From assembly GCF_029051725.1 (NCBI RefSeq), contig NZ_JAACFU010000002.1, positions 186,001 to 250,000 on the forward strand: 64,000 nt of DNA, in the 5' to 3' direction. The position numbers were made by a program, and so were the translations under genes. The notes under the pieces are model-generated. The model was not told the origin of the DNA and ran no database searches. It saw only the letters and a program-made list of their open reading frames with translations. This document shows, piece after piece, positions 17,990-25,735 of the stretch; within the stretch, counting starts at the first letter, position 1; each line of letters starts with the position of its first letter. The stretch comes from Bradyrhizobium sp. CSS354. Its GTDB lineage: Bacteria; Pseudomonadota; Alphaproteobacteria; Rhizobiales; Xanthobacteraceae.

Positions 17990-18532
17990 ATGTTTCATTT
18001 TTCCAACATCGTTCGCACCAAGGGCGACCCGAAAATCGTCGAGGGCGGCCCGAGCCTGAAGCGGCCCGAAGACCAGCTCGCCCGTGCGCTCGGCTGGTTC
18101 AGCATCGGTCTCGGCGTCGTGGAATTCTTCGCCCCGCGGCGCGTCACGGAGACGCTGGGCATGGAAGGCCATGAGACGTTGGTTCGCACCTTCGGCGTGC
18201 GCGAGATTCTGGCCGGGATCATGACGCTCTCGGTCGAGAAGAACGCCGGCCTGTGGGCCCGCGTCGGCGGCGACGGCCTCGATGCCGCCGCGCTGCTCTC
18301 GGGGCTGACCGCGGACAATCCCAAAAAGGGCAATATCGCGCTGGCGCTGCTGATGGTCGGCGGCATCGCGATGCTCGACTACCGCGCCGCGCAGGATACC
18401 AAGCCGCAGCGGCCGCCGCGCGACGCACGGCGCAAGCTGTATCCGAACCGTAGCGGCTATCCCAAGGGCATCGAGAGCGCCCGAACCGCGGCCAAGCAGA
18501 TCGCAGCGAACGCTACGGCGGGACGTACCTGA
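17990..18532 (+). CDS. Membrane-associated protein of unknown function
   Basis: 180 aa. The ATG at 17990 has gaggag upstream and follows the dehydrogenase stop by 11 bases. Several moderately hydrophobic segments between about residues 30 and 135 (GWFSIGLGVVEFFAP, then IALALLMVGGIAML) suggest four short membrane helices, with a basic C-terminal tail. No catalytic motif. It is co-transcribed with the dehydrogenase. Confidence 0.7.
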   Translation: MFHFSNIVRTKGDPKIVEGGPSLKRPEDQLARALGWFSIGLGVVEFFAPRRVTETLGMEGHETLVRTFGVREILAGIMTLSVEKNAGLWARVGGDGLDAAALLSGLTADNPKKGNIALALLMVGGIAMLDYRAAQDTKPQRPPRDARRKLYPNRSGYPKGIESARTAAKQIAANATAGRT

Positions 18533-18541
18533 AGGCCACAC

Positions 18542-18571
18542 GACGAGGTGATGCAAGACGAGGTGATGCAA
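18542..18571 (+). repeat. Perfect 15-base tandem duplication before the GH13 start
   Basis: gacgaggtgatgcaa occurs twice in direct tandem (18542..18556 and 18557..18571), ending five bases before the GH13 start codon. Each copy holds a gagg and an ATG that is out of frame with the enzyme. Confidence 0.9.
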
Positions 18572-18575
18572 GGCA

Positions 18576-20180
18576 ATGAGCGAGGCGTCCCGTAACGAAG
18601 GTGCGTGGTGGGAATCCGCCGTCATCTACGAAATCGCACTGATCTCGTTCCAGGACTCGGACGGCGACGGCAAGGGCGACCTCGCCGGCCTGACCTCGCG
18701 GATCGACTATCCGAAATGGCTCGGCGTCGACGCGGTGTGGCTGACGCCGATCCACAAGAGCCCGTTCCGCGACCTCGGCTACGACATCTCCGACTACTGC
18801 TCCATTGACCCTGCGTTCGGCAACCTCGACGCGTTCGACCGCCTGCTCAAGGCCCTGCACACGGCGGGGATCCGCGTGATCCTCGATCTCGTGCCCAATC
18901 ATACCGCGAACGACCACGCATGGTTCGTCGAGAGCAGCAGTTCACGGAACAGCGCGAAGGCCGATTGGTACTTCTGGGCCGACGCGGCCGAGAATGGCGG
19001 CCCGCCCAACAACTGGCTGAGCCGGTTTGGCGGCAGCGGCTGGGAATGGTGCGAGGCGCGGCGGCAATATTACTACCATTCCTTCTTGGTCGAGCAGCCC
19101 GATCTGAACTGGAGAAACCCGCAGCTGCGCGCTGCGATCGCCGATGTCATGCGCTTCTGGCTCGATCGCGGCGTCGACGGCTTCCGCGTCGACGCCAGCG
19201 CGGTGCTGATCAAGGACGCGCTGCTGCGCGACAATCCGCATAACCCGCAAGCGGAAGGCAAGCCGCCGCCGCAGCGCCAGACGCCCGTCTTTACCGACGA
19301 CCGGCCGGAGACGATGGATTGCATCGAATTCATCCGCGAAGTGATCGACGGTTATCCCGGGCGGATGTTGTGCGGCGAAGTCCAGGGCAAGACCGACCGC
19401 ATCGGCCACTTCTACGGCAACGACCGGCCGCGCCTGCATCTGCCGCTCAATTTCGCACTGCTCGACTCGCAATGGGACGCGCTGTCCCTGCAAGCGACGA
19501 TCGACGCGTATTTCAACGCTATCCCGGATCATGCTTGGCCGGTCTGGGTGATCGGTGGCCATGACAAGCAGCGGATCGCGAGCAAGATTGGCGAGCCGCA
19601 GATGCGGGTGCTGGCGATGCTGCTGATGACGTTGCGGGGAACGCCGTTCTTCTTCATGGGCGACGAGATCGGCCGCAAGCGCGTTCCCATTCCGCCCGAC
19701 CGCGTCCACGATCCCTTCGAGAAGCTCGTGCCGGGGTACGGCCTTTGTCGCGATCCCGAACGCGCGCCGATGCGATGGGATGACAGCAGCAACGGCGGCT
19801 TTACAACGGGCGATCCATGGCTGCCGCTGGAGCCTCCCGAAGGCGCGGCCAACGTGGCCGCGCAGCAGCGCGACGCGCGTTCGATCCTGGCGCTGTTTCG
19901 CGCGCTGATGACGCTGCGGCGTGAGCATGCCTGCCTGCGCCACGGCGGCTACGAGCCGCTACGCTCGCAGAACGACGTTCTTGCCTACAGGCGGACGGAC
20001 GGCGGCAAGGAAATTCTGGTCGTGCTCAACATCGCCGCCGAGCCGCGGAAGTGGCATTGGCAAGGTCGCGGCCGCCTGCTGATGTCGACGCATCTCGACC
20101 TGCCGTCCGAGCCGTTGCCGGGCGCCTCAATCCTGCTCCGCGGCAATGAAGGCGTGATCATCGAACTCGAGCCAAGATGA
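18576..20180 (+). CDS. GH13 alpha-glucosidase / alpha-amylase family enzyme
   Basis: 534-aa cytosolic glycoside hydrolase (no signal peptide). Family regions: SFQDSDGDGKGDL near the start, region I DLVPNHT at 104-110, region II GFRVDA with nucleophile D206, region III CGEVQG with acid/base E268, region IV GGHD with D330. This pattern fits the oligo-1,6-glucosidase/alpha-glucosidase group acting on short alpha-glucosides; trehalulose or sucrose activity cannot be excluded. Start ATG 18576 is preceded by a 15-base tandem repeat containing out-of-frame ATGs. The same-strand stress genes around it (dehydrogenase, csbD) suggest a role in osmolyte or storage-sugar turnover. Confidence 0.9.
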   Translation: MSEASRNEGAWWESAVIYEIALISFQDSDGDGKGDLAGLTSRIDYPKWLGVDAVWLTPIHKSPFRDLGYDISDYCSIDPAFGNLDAFDRLLKALHTAGIRVILDLVPNHTANDHAWFVESSSSRNSAKADWYFWADAAENGGPPNNWLSRFGGSGWEWCEARRQYYYHSFLVEQPDLNWRNPQLRAAIADVMRFWLDRGVDGFRVDASAVLIKDALLRDNPHNPQAEGKPPPQRQTPVFTDDRPETMDCIEFIREVIDGYPGRMLCGEVQGKTDRIGHFYGNDRPRLHLPLNFALLDSQWDALSLQATIDAYFNAIPDHAWPVWVIGGHDKQRIASKIGEPQMRVLAMLLMTLRGTPFFFMGDEIGRKRVPIPPDRVHDPFEKLVPGYGLCRDPERAPMRWDDSSNGGFTTGDPWLPLEPPEGAANVAAQQRDARSILALFRALMTLRREHACLRHGGYEPLRSQNDVLAYRRTDGGKEILVVLNIAAEPRKWHWQGRGRLLMSTHLDLPSEPLPGASILLRGNEGVIIELEPR

Positions 20181-20267
20181 CCGCCGAGGAACCATCCGCG
20201 CGGCAGCGAGTCTCATTCAACGCTTCCGACGTCCCCCCTGCCGGAGGCTGAATAGACGAAACCGCGG

Positions 20268-20299
20268 CCCCGGCGCTCATCCCCCTTCAAGCGCCGGGG
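20268..20299 (+). terminator. Hairpin between GH13 gene and csbD-like gene
   Basis: Arms ccccggcgct (20268..20277) and agcgccgggg (20290..20299) pair perfectly over 10 bases with a 12-base loop. There is no U-tract. It could end the upstream transcript, or act as a leader hairpin 26 bases before the csbD-like ATG. Confidence 0.5.
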
Positions 20300-20325
20300 T
20301 AGCGGCGCGAGCGTGGAGGCAGACC

Positions 20326-20505
20326 ATGAGCAAGACCAAGGGCCTCGGTCAGCGGATCGCTGGCAAGGCGAAACAGGCCGTCGGCGAGATCGTCGGCGAT
20401 CAGGATCTCCATGAGGAAGGCAAGGAGCAGGCGGAGCGCGGCCGGGACGAACAGAGCAAGCCGAGCGAGCTCAATCCGTTGAAGAAACTCAATCAGCTGA
20501 CGTGA
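20326..20505 (+). CDS. CsbD-like general stress protein
   Basis: 59-aa hydrophilic protein beginning MSKTKGLGQRIAGKAKQAVG, the N-terminal pattern of the CsbD family, followed by VGDQDLHEEGK, also family-like. CsbD proteins are abundant, induced in general stress; their molecular role is not known. gtggaggc precedes the ATG. The stop overlaps the GTG start of the DUF305 gene (GTGA), so the two are coupled. Confidence 0.85.
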   Translation: MSKTKGLGQRIAGKAKQAVGEIVGDQDLHEEGKEQAERGRDEQSKPSELNPLKKLNQLT

Positions 20506-21662
20506 ACGCCGCCGCGCCGTCAGCCATTTCCAATTCGATTCGCACCGGTGATGAAGGCGCCTCACGGCGACGCTCGCGCTGGATCGCCGCTGCCGAACTC
20601 GGCCTGATCAGCAGCACCTTCTCGACCATCGTCAGCCAGCTCTCCGCCGCGCGCCTCGGACGCGATGCCGCCGTCGACTGGATGACCGTCGCCGCCATTC
20701 CCGCGCGCGATTGGGCGATCAGCGCAGAGCCGTCGTGGAGCGCGGTCCTTGCCGGGATCGCCTTCCATCAATGGGCGGACTTCTCCTGGGCGGTGGTGTT
20801 CTTCGGCGTGCTCGGGCGCTGGACCGCCGAGTTGCGGCCGCTCACGATCCTGCTGCTCGCACTGCCCTGGGCCGTGTTCTCGTCGAGCATGGAATGGTTC
20901 GTGCTGGTGCCGCTGTTTCCGTTCTGGCAGCCGCTGTTCACGCTGCAGCAGCCCTACTGGATCGGCCTGCTCGTTCACGCCTCCTCGGCAGTGATGTATC
21001 CCCTGTTCGCCCGGTTGCGCTGGAGGCGAGGCGCGGCACCCGCGCGCGATATTCGCTTCACCAATGCCTGGATCACCGGCGCGCTGGCTCTGATCGCGCT
21101 GCTCGGCGCGACCGCGTTGTTCGGCAGCCATGGGTACGAGCCGCCATGGATGGGCCGCGACAGGGACGCGGACCAGAGTTACATCCGTCATATGACCGCG
21201 CATCATGCCCAGGGCATCGAGCTGGCCCGGACCGCAACGGAGCGCGCGCAGGACCCGCATCTGCGAAAGCTGGCGATGCTGATGGTCGCAAGCCAGACCG
21301 GCGAGAACCGGATTTTCGAGACGTGGTGGTTGAGCTGGTTCGACACCGAGATGCCCGATTGCAGCTCGGACGAACGTGCCGCCATGCCGGGCTTCCTGAC
21401 ACAGGCCGAGATGCGACAGGTCAAAGCCGCGCCGGCGGATCAATTCGACACGCTGTTCGTCGAGACGATGAGCAGGCATCACGCCGGCGCCGTCAAGATG
21501 GCTGACCAGATGTGGCATAGCGGCGGCGATCTGCGCCTGCGTGTGATGGCCCACGCCATTCGCCACGAGCAGCAGGGCGAGATCGCGCTGATGCACGGCG
21601 CCAGCGGCATTGCCGCCGTCGCCACCGCCTTCCACAACATGCTCGGCGACAATTTCAATTGA
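20502..21662 (+). CDS. Multi-pass membrane protein with C-terminal DUF305 domain
   Basis: 386 aa starting with GTG at 20502. Four or five hydrophobic segments span about residues 80-205. From about 220 a DUF305 domain follows with His/Met motifs HMTAHH (230-235), MSRHHAGAVKM (323-333) and HAIRHEQ (351-357). DUF305 is a ferritin-like helical domain; some members bind copper or silver in the periplasm and are normally single secreted domains. Here it is fused to a membrane part, so it is probably tethered to the inner membrane. Metal binding is inferred from motifs. Confidence 0.82.
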   Translation: MNAAAPSAISNSIRTGDEGASRRRSRWIAAAELGLISSTFSTIVSQLSAARLGRDAAVDWMTVAAIPARDWAISAEPSWSAVLAGIAFHQWADFSWAVVFFGVLGRWTAELRPLTILLLALPWAVFSSSMEWFVLVPLFPFWQPLFTLQQPYWIGLLVHASSAVMYPLFARLRWRRGAAPARDIRFTNAWITGALALIALLGATALFGSHGYEPPWMGRDRDADQSYIRHMTAHHAQGIELARTATERAQDPHLRKLAMLMVASQTGENRIFETWWLSWFDTEMPDCSSDERAAMPGFLTQAEMRQVKAAPADQFDTLFVETMSRHHAGAVKMADQMWHSGGDLRLRVMAHAIRHEQQGEIALMHGASGIAAVATAFHNMLGDNFN

Positions 21663-21674
21663 GCGGATCGTCCC

Positions 21675-22283
21675 CTACTCGCGCCAGAACTGCGCCAATT
21701 CCTCGGCGGTCATCAGATCGACCTGGCCGTGAAAGCGGGTGCGGTACATCGTCATGAGCGCATCATGGCCGACGTCGGACGAGCTGCACAGCGCATCCTC
21801 GATGATGACGACCCGAAAGCCGAGATCGACAGCGCTCAGGACCGTCGAGAGCACGCAGACGTCCGTCTCCGCCCCGGTGATGACGACCGTGCCGACGTTC
21901 TTGTCGATCAGCAGGCCGGCGAGGCCGGGATTGCTGAACGCGGAATAGGCCGGCTTGTCGATGATGGCAGCCGGCGGAACGAAGCGGCTCAGGGCCGGCA
22001 CGAGTTCAAGACCGGACGGCGGAAGCTGCTTGCGGGTCGCCTGTCGCCAGCGACGAAAATAGCTCTGCCACTGTCCGGGCCGATCCTCCGGGTTCTCCGG
22101 CGTGATGAATCGCGTGAAGATCGTTCTGGCCTGATGGCGCGAAACGATCGAGGCGATCGTCGGCAACACTCGCGCCATCCATGGCGTCTCCCAGAGACTG
22201 CCAGGAGCGAAGATGTTCTGCATGTCGATGCACAAGTGAACGGCGTCGCTGATGTCGGTCACTTCCGACGCGCTGTCTTTCAT
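21675..22283 (-). CDS. Isochorismatase-fold cysteine hydrolase
   Basis: 202 aa. Catalytic triad positions D20 (CIDMQN), K110 (DKPAYSAF) and C143 (TDVCVLST) are intact, with the cis-peptide region before the Cys. The family includes nicotinamidases, N-carbamoylsarcosine amidases and ureidoacrylate hydrolases; the substrate here is not assigned. It converges with the DUF305 gene (12 bases between stops). Confidence 0.88.
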   Translation of the reverse strand: MKDSASEVTDISDAVHLCIDMQNIFAPGSLWETPWMARVLPTIASIVSRHQARTIFTRFITPENPEDRPGQWQSYFRRWRQATRKQLPPSGLELVPALSRFVPPAAIIDKPAYSAFSNPGLAGLLIDKNVGTVVITGAETDVCVLSTVLSAVDLGFRVVIIEDALCSSSDVGHDALMTMYRTRFHGQVDLMTAEELAQFWRE

Positions 22284-22539
22284 CGTTCTCCACCATCAGG
22301 AACATGGCCATGCGCCGGAGCCGGCATTTCCGCAGCGACCTCACCGAGTGCAATGCGATTCCGACGGCCATCGTTCCACGGTCATCCGCGCCGGAGGAAG
22401 TGCTTGCCGACGCAGACCAATCAAGAGAAGCCCGGCGTCGGTGGAATCGGCTTGCGCAGCTTCCCAACCAAGCGTAATTTTCAACTCTACGTAGCTCATT
22501 CGAAAGCATCTATCGGGTTCGGCCAAGCGGGAGACAGCA

Positions 22540-23169
22540 ATGGCGGATGTCCCATGGCACCTTTCCGGTGACTATTTCGAGAATTGCAGTTGCAGCATCG
22601 TGTGTCCCTGCCTGGTGTCGGCGGCGCCCCCGTTGACCGCGCGACCGACCGAGGGCTTCTGCAACGTACCGCTGATCTTCCACATCGAGACCGGCCGCTA
22701 CGGCGATATCGCGCTCGATGAGCTCAATGTGCTCGTCATCCTCCACGCACCTGGGGTCATGGCAGACGGAGACTGGTCGGTGGCCGTCTATATCGATCAG
22801 CGCGCCAACGATGACCAGACCGAGGCCCTGGCTGCAATCTTCACCGGCGGTGCCGGCGGTCCCATGGCCGCGTTCGCGCCGCTGATCAGCAAGAACCTTG
22901 GGGTGCGCAAGGTCCCGATCACGTTCCGGATCGACGGCAAGACGCGCTCCGCGGAAATACCCGGCATCCTGCACATGTCCGTCGATCCGCTACCGACCAT
23001 GCATCCGAGCGGCGAGATGTGGGTGAACATCGGTCATCCGGTCAGCCCCGACGCCATGGTGATGGCCGTCGGCGCCGCCGGCAATACCTTTAGCGATCAT
23101 GGCATGCGCTGGGATAATTCCGGCAGGAACGGCCTGTATGCACCGATCCGCTGGTCGAACCAGGCGTGA
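22540..23169 (+). CDS. DUF1326 domain protein
   Basis: 209 aa. The N-terminus has a cysteine motif C16xC18xxxC22xC24 (ENCSCSIVCPC) and another Cys at 41, the DUF1326 signature, probably metal binding. The rest is predicted beta-rich. No signal peptide. gggag precedes the ATG. The DUF2182 gene follows 63 bases downstream; the two families commonly occur side by side in proteobacteria, and the biochemical role of the pair is not established to my knowledge. Confidence 0.87.
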   Translation: MADVPWHLSGDYFENCSCSIVCPCLVSAAPPLTARPTEGFCNVPLIFHIETGRYGDIALDELNVLVILHAPGVMADGDWSVAVYIDQRANDDQTEALAAIFTGGAGGPMAAFAPLISKNLGVRKVPITFRIDGKTRSAEIPGILHMSVDPLPTMHPSGEMWVNIGHPVSPDAMVMAVGAAGNTFSDHGMRWDNSGRNGLYAPIRWSNQA

Positions 23170-23179
23170 TGTAAACTCC

Positions 23180-23196
23180 CGATACCGGCTGTATCG
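23180..23196 (+). other. Small inverted repeat between DUF1326 and DUF2182 genes
   Basis: cgatac (23180..23185) and gtatcg (23191..23196) form a 6-base stem with a 5-base loop, 12 bases after the DUF1326 stop codon. It may be an attenuator or operator; it is short and could be chance. Confidence 0.25.
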
Positions 23197-23203
23197 GCGC
23201 TGG

Positions 23204-23229
23204 CAACATCGATCGTACAACATCGATCG
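23204..23229 (+). repeat. 14-base-period tandem repeat over the DUF2182 ribosome-binding region
   Basis: caacatcgatcg occurs at 23204..23215 and 23218..23229, separated by two bases. The second copy ends three bases before the ATG at 23233, where a Shine-Dalgarno sequence would be expected, and none is visible. Confidence 0.8.
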
Positions 23230-23232
23230 CAA

Positions 23233-24054
23233 ATGACGGACAGCCCCCTGGAAGCCGTGCTGCGGCGCGATCGCTGCATCGTCGGCGGTGCGATCGTCCT
23301 CATTGTCGCGCTGGCATGGAGCTATGTGCTCTGGCTTGCCAACGACATGGACATGGGCGGCATGGACATGACCGAGTTCCGCATGATCCCAGCCGGGACC
23401 GGAATCATGCTGCCGGCCAACGAGCCGTGGCGAACGATCGAGTTCGCCTATGTGTTCCTGATGTGGGCGGTGATGATGGTTGGAATGATGGCTCCCTCTG
23501 CCGCGCCGATGATCCTGATGTACGCCCGCGTAGGCCGACAGGGCAAAGCGCAAGGCAAGCCATTCGCCGCGACCGGCTGGTTTGCTGCCGGTTATCTTTT
23601 CGCCTGGTGCGGCTTTTCGCTGGCAGCCACTTTGCTCCAATGGGCGATCGAGCGGGCCGCCCTGCTGAATTCCCGGATGGCGATCGCGAGCAACCTGCTC
23701 GGCGCCATCGTGCTGATCGCGGCGGGCGTCTATCAATGGACACGGCTGAAAGACGTCTGTCTTGCCCAATGTCAGTCGCCGTTTCTATTCCTGATGCGCC
23801 ACGGCGGCTTTCGCAGCGACGTGCGAGGCTGCGTCCTGCTGGGCTTTCGGCACGGAGGCTATTGTGTCGGCTGCTGCTGGGTTTTGATGGCGCTGTTGTT
23901 CGTGGGTGGTGTGATGAACGTGCTCTGGATCGCGCTTCTGTCGCTGCTTGTACTTTTGGAGAAAGTCACACCGGTGGGACGCTGGATCGCGCGGGCTGCC
24001 GGCATCGCCTATGTGGCCACTGGCGCCTGGCTCCTGCTGACCTTGCCGCGGTGA
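23233..24054 (+). CDS. DUF2182 integral membrane protein, predicted metal binding
   Basis: 273 aa with about seven hydrophobic segments. A first helix (17-36) leads into a Met/Asp-rich loop DMDMGGMDM at 38-46. The family core MWAVMMVGMMAPSAAPM sits at 77-93, and a Cys/His-containing segment (GFRHGGYCVGCCWV) occurs later. Known as a predicted metal-binding membrane family; transport or insertion of copper is inferred from the methionine-rich loop and from the DUF1326 partner, not shown. Confidence 0.87.
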   Translation: MTDSPLEAVLRRDRCIVGGAIVLIVALAWSYVLWLANDMDMGGMDMTEFRMIPAGTGIMLPANEPWRTIEFAYVFLMWAVMMVGMMAPSAAPMILMYARVGRQGKAQGKPFAATGWFAAGYLFAWCGFSLAATLLQWAIERAALLNSRMAIASNLLGAIVLIAAGVYQWTRLKDVCLAQCQSPFLFLMRHGGFRSDVRGCVLLGFRHGGYCVGCCWVLMALLFVGGVMNVLWIALLSLLVLLEKVTPVGRWIARAAGIAYVATGAWLLLTLPR

Positions 24055-24203
24055 TTGCGGCGGCGGCCGATCACGCCGACGGAGTGAACCCTCGGCCGCG
24101 AGATCGAACATCGGAGACTGGTGGAGGCCCAATTCCAGGGTTCGCAGTGCGAACACTGAGGGCACTGCGGACCGCGAAAAGATCCTTCGCGTGTCTGTTT
24201 GCT

Positions 24204-24288
24204 TGGTGCGCTCGGAGGGACTCGAACCCCCACGATTTTACTCACTGCCACCTCAAGGCAGCGCGTCTACCAATTCCGCCACGAGCGC
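24204..24288 (-). tRNA. tRNA-Leu (GAG)
   Basis: 85 bases including an encoded CCA (24204..24206 on the plus strand reads tgg). Acceptor stem GCGCTCG/CGAGCGC, D-loop GGCGGAATTGGTAGACGC, anticodon loop TTGAGGT within the CTGCC/GGCAG stem, long variable arm as expected for Leu, and T-arm GGGGGTTCGAGTCCC. The anticodon GAG reads CUC/CUU. Confidence 0.95.
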
Positions 24289-24449
24289 TTTTGGGGATGC
24301 CGGCTTGAGGCTTGAAGGCCAACCGGATCAACGGCGCCGATCTAACAAATCCATCAGAGGGGTACAAGCCTCCAAAAGCCCTGAATTCCACAAGCTTGGC
24401 AGGAAAGTTCCGGCTCTTCGCGCCGGGATCGGCCTTTTCCGCCTGCCTA

Positions 24450-24505
24450 GGCCGCTACACGTGCCCGGGCCGCTACCGCGTGCCCAGGCCGCTACCGCGT
24501 GCCCG
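24450..24505. repeat. Three tandem 18-19-base units at the fliN 3' end
   Basis: Units at 24450..24467, 24468..24486 and 24487..24505 follow ggccgctaccgcgtgcccg with one or two differences. The third unit contains the fliN stop codon and its last four codons (minus strand). Confidence 0.85.
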
Positions 24506-24794
24506 GGATGCGTGGCAGCATCTGCTTGACCTCGACCGCGATCCGGTTGCGGTCGACCAGCACGACGCCGGAGGCGACCGGCAAATTATTGGCCAAAACC
24601 TTGACCTCGTCGGCCTCGGTTGCGTCCAGCTCGATGATGGCGCCGCGGGAAAGACGTAATACCTGATGGATCGGCATGGTGGTCGTCCCGAGGACGACCA
24701 TGAGATCCACGGTGACTTTGTCGAGAGTAGGCACTGCAGCACCACCGCAACTTGGGACTAGGACTAGGGACTTGGTATTTGCGCCTGCGATCAT
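24492..24794 (-). CDS. fliN: Flagellar motor switch protein FliN
   Basis: 100 aa, essentially one SpoA/FliN domain: LDKVTVDLMVVLGTTTMPIH, then LSRGAIIELDA and VLVDRNRIAVEV, the classical FliN pattern. In the switch complex it would sit at the base of the flagellar C-ring with FliM and FliG and bind CheY or export components. The ATG at 24794 is preferred to a TTG at 24815. No other flagellar gene is in the window; it is divergent from lipB with only 20 bases between starts. The C-terminal codons lie in a tandem repeat. Confidence 0.87.
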   Translation of the reverse strand: MIAGANTKSLVLVPSCGGAAVPTLDKVTVDLMVVLGTTTMPIHQVLRLSRGAIIELDATEADEVKVLANNLPVASGVVLVDRNRIAVEVKQMLPRIPGTR

Positions 24795-24814
24795 CACCCG
24801 GTTATGGTTAGCCA

Positions 24815-25552
24815 ATGGTTAATTCACCCCAAAACCCCCGCCAAGAGCTCGATTTGACGTCGTTTTCCGCCTCCTCCGGCGAGCCCGTGGAGTGGCGGAT
24901 TTCGGACGCGCCCGTGCCCTATCCGGAGGCCGTGACCGAAATGGAGGCGCGCGTCGCGGCGATCGCCGCCGGTGAAGCCCCGGAGCTGGTCTGGCTGCTG
25001 GAGCACCCCCCGCTCTACACGTCCGGTACCTCCGGCAAGGAATCCGACCTGCTCGATGCCCGATTCCCGACCTTTGCCACCGGGCGCGGCGGCCAGCTCA
25101 CCTATCACGGGCCCGGCCAGCGCGTGGCCTATGTCATGCTCGACCTCAAGCGCCGCCGGCCGGATGTCCGGGCCTATGTCGCGAGCCTGGAGGAGCTGAT
25201 TCTGCGGACACTCGCTGCCTTCAACATCCGTGGCGAACGGCGCGAGGACCGGGTCGGCGTCTGGGTCAAGCGGCCCGACAAGGGACCCGAGCACGAGGAC
25301 AAGATCGCGGCGATCGGCGTCCGGCTGAAGCGCTGGGTCTCGTTCCACGGCATCGCCATCAATGTCGAGCCAGAGCTGTCGCATTTCGCCGGCATCGTGC
25401 CCTGCGGCGTCGCCGATCCCCGCTACGGCGTCACCTCGCTGGTCGATCTCGGCCAGCTCGCGACGATGGCCGATGTCGACGTCGCGCTCCGGCAAGCCTT
25501 CGAGGAGCTGTTCGGGCCGACCCGGGTGCTGATGCCCGAAGCAGCGGCCTAA
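24815..25552 (+). CDS. lipB: Lipoyl(octanoyl) transferase LipB
   Basis: 245 aa. Transfers octanoyl from acyl carrier protein to lipoyl domains of 2-oxoacid dehydrogenases and GcvH. Motifs: [11 protein letters not shown] at 92-102, catalytic K163 (KIAAIGVR), SFHGIAIN at 176-183 and catalytic C197 (IVPCGV). Length is normal for the family. Start ATG 24815. Cytosolic, single gene; it is divergent from fliN and the shared 20-base gap means the promoters overlap. Confidence 0.95.
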   Translation: MVNSPQNPRQELDLTSFSASSGEPVEWRISDAPVPYPEAVTEMEARVAAIAAGEAPELVWLLEHPPLYTSGTSGKESDLLDARFPTFATGRGGQLTYHGPGQRVAYVMLDLKRRRPDVRAYVASLEELILRTLAAFNIRGERREDRVGVWVKRPDKGPEHEDKIAAIGVRLKRWVSFHGIAINVEPELSHFAGIVPCGVADPRYGVTSLVDLGQLATMADVDVALRQAFEELFGPTRVLMPEAAA

Positions 25553-25735
25553 CTTCCGGTCTCCCTCATTCTCCGCAAACCCGGAATCAGCTACGCTCGA
25601 TTTCGGTGTCGCCCACGCCTCCCCCCTCCGCCGGGAAAGTACATTCATGCCGGGCGAATTGATCATCGGACCGACTGTTCGAGCGCCAGGCATTAGGAGG
25701 GGTTGCGTTTCAGCTCGCAATGGGAGGTTTTTGCG

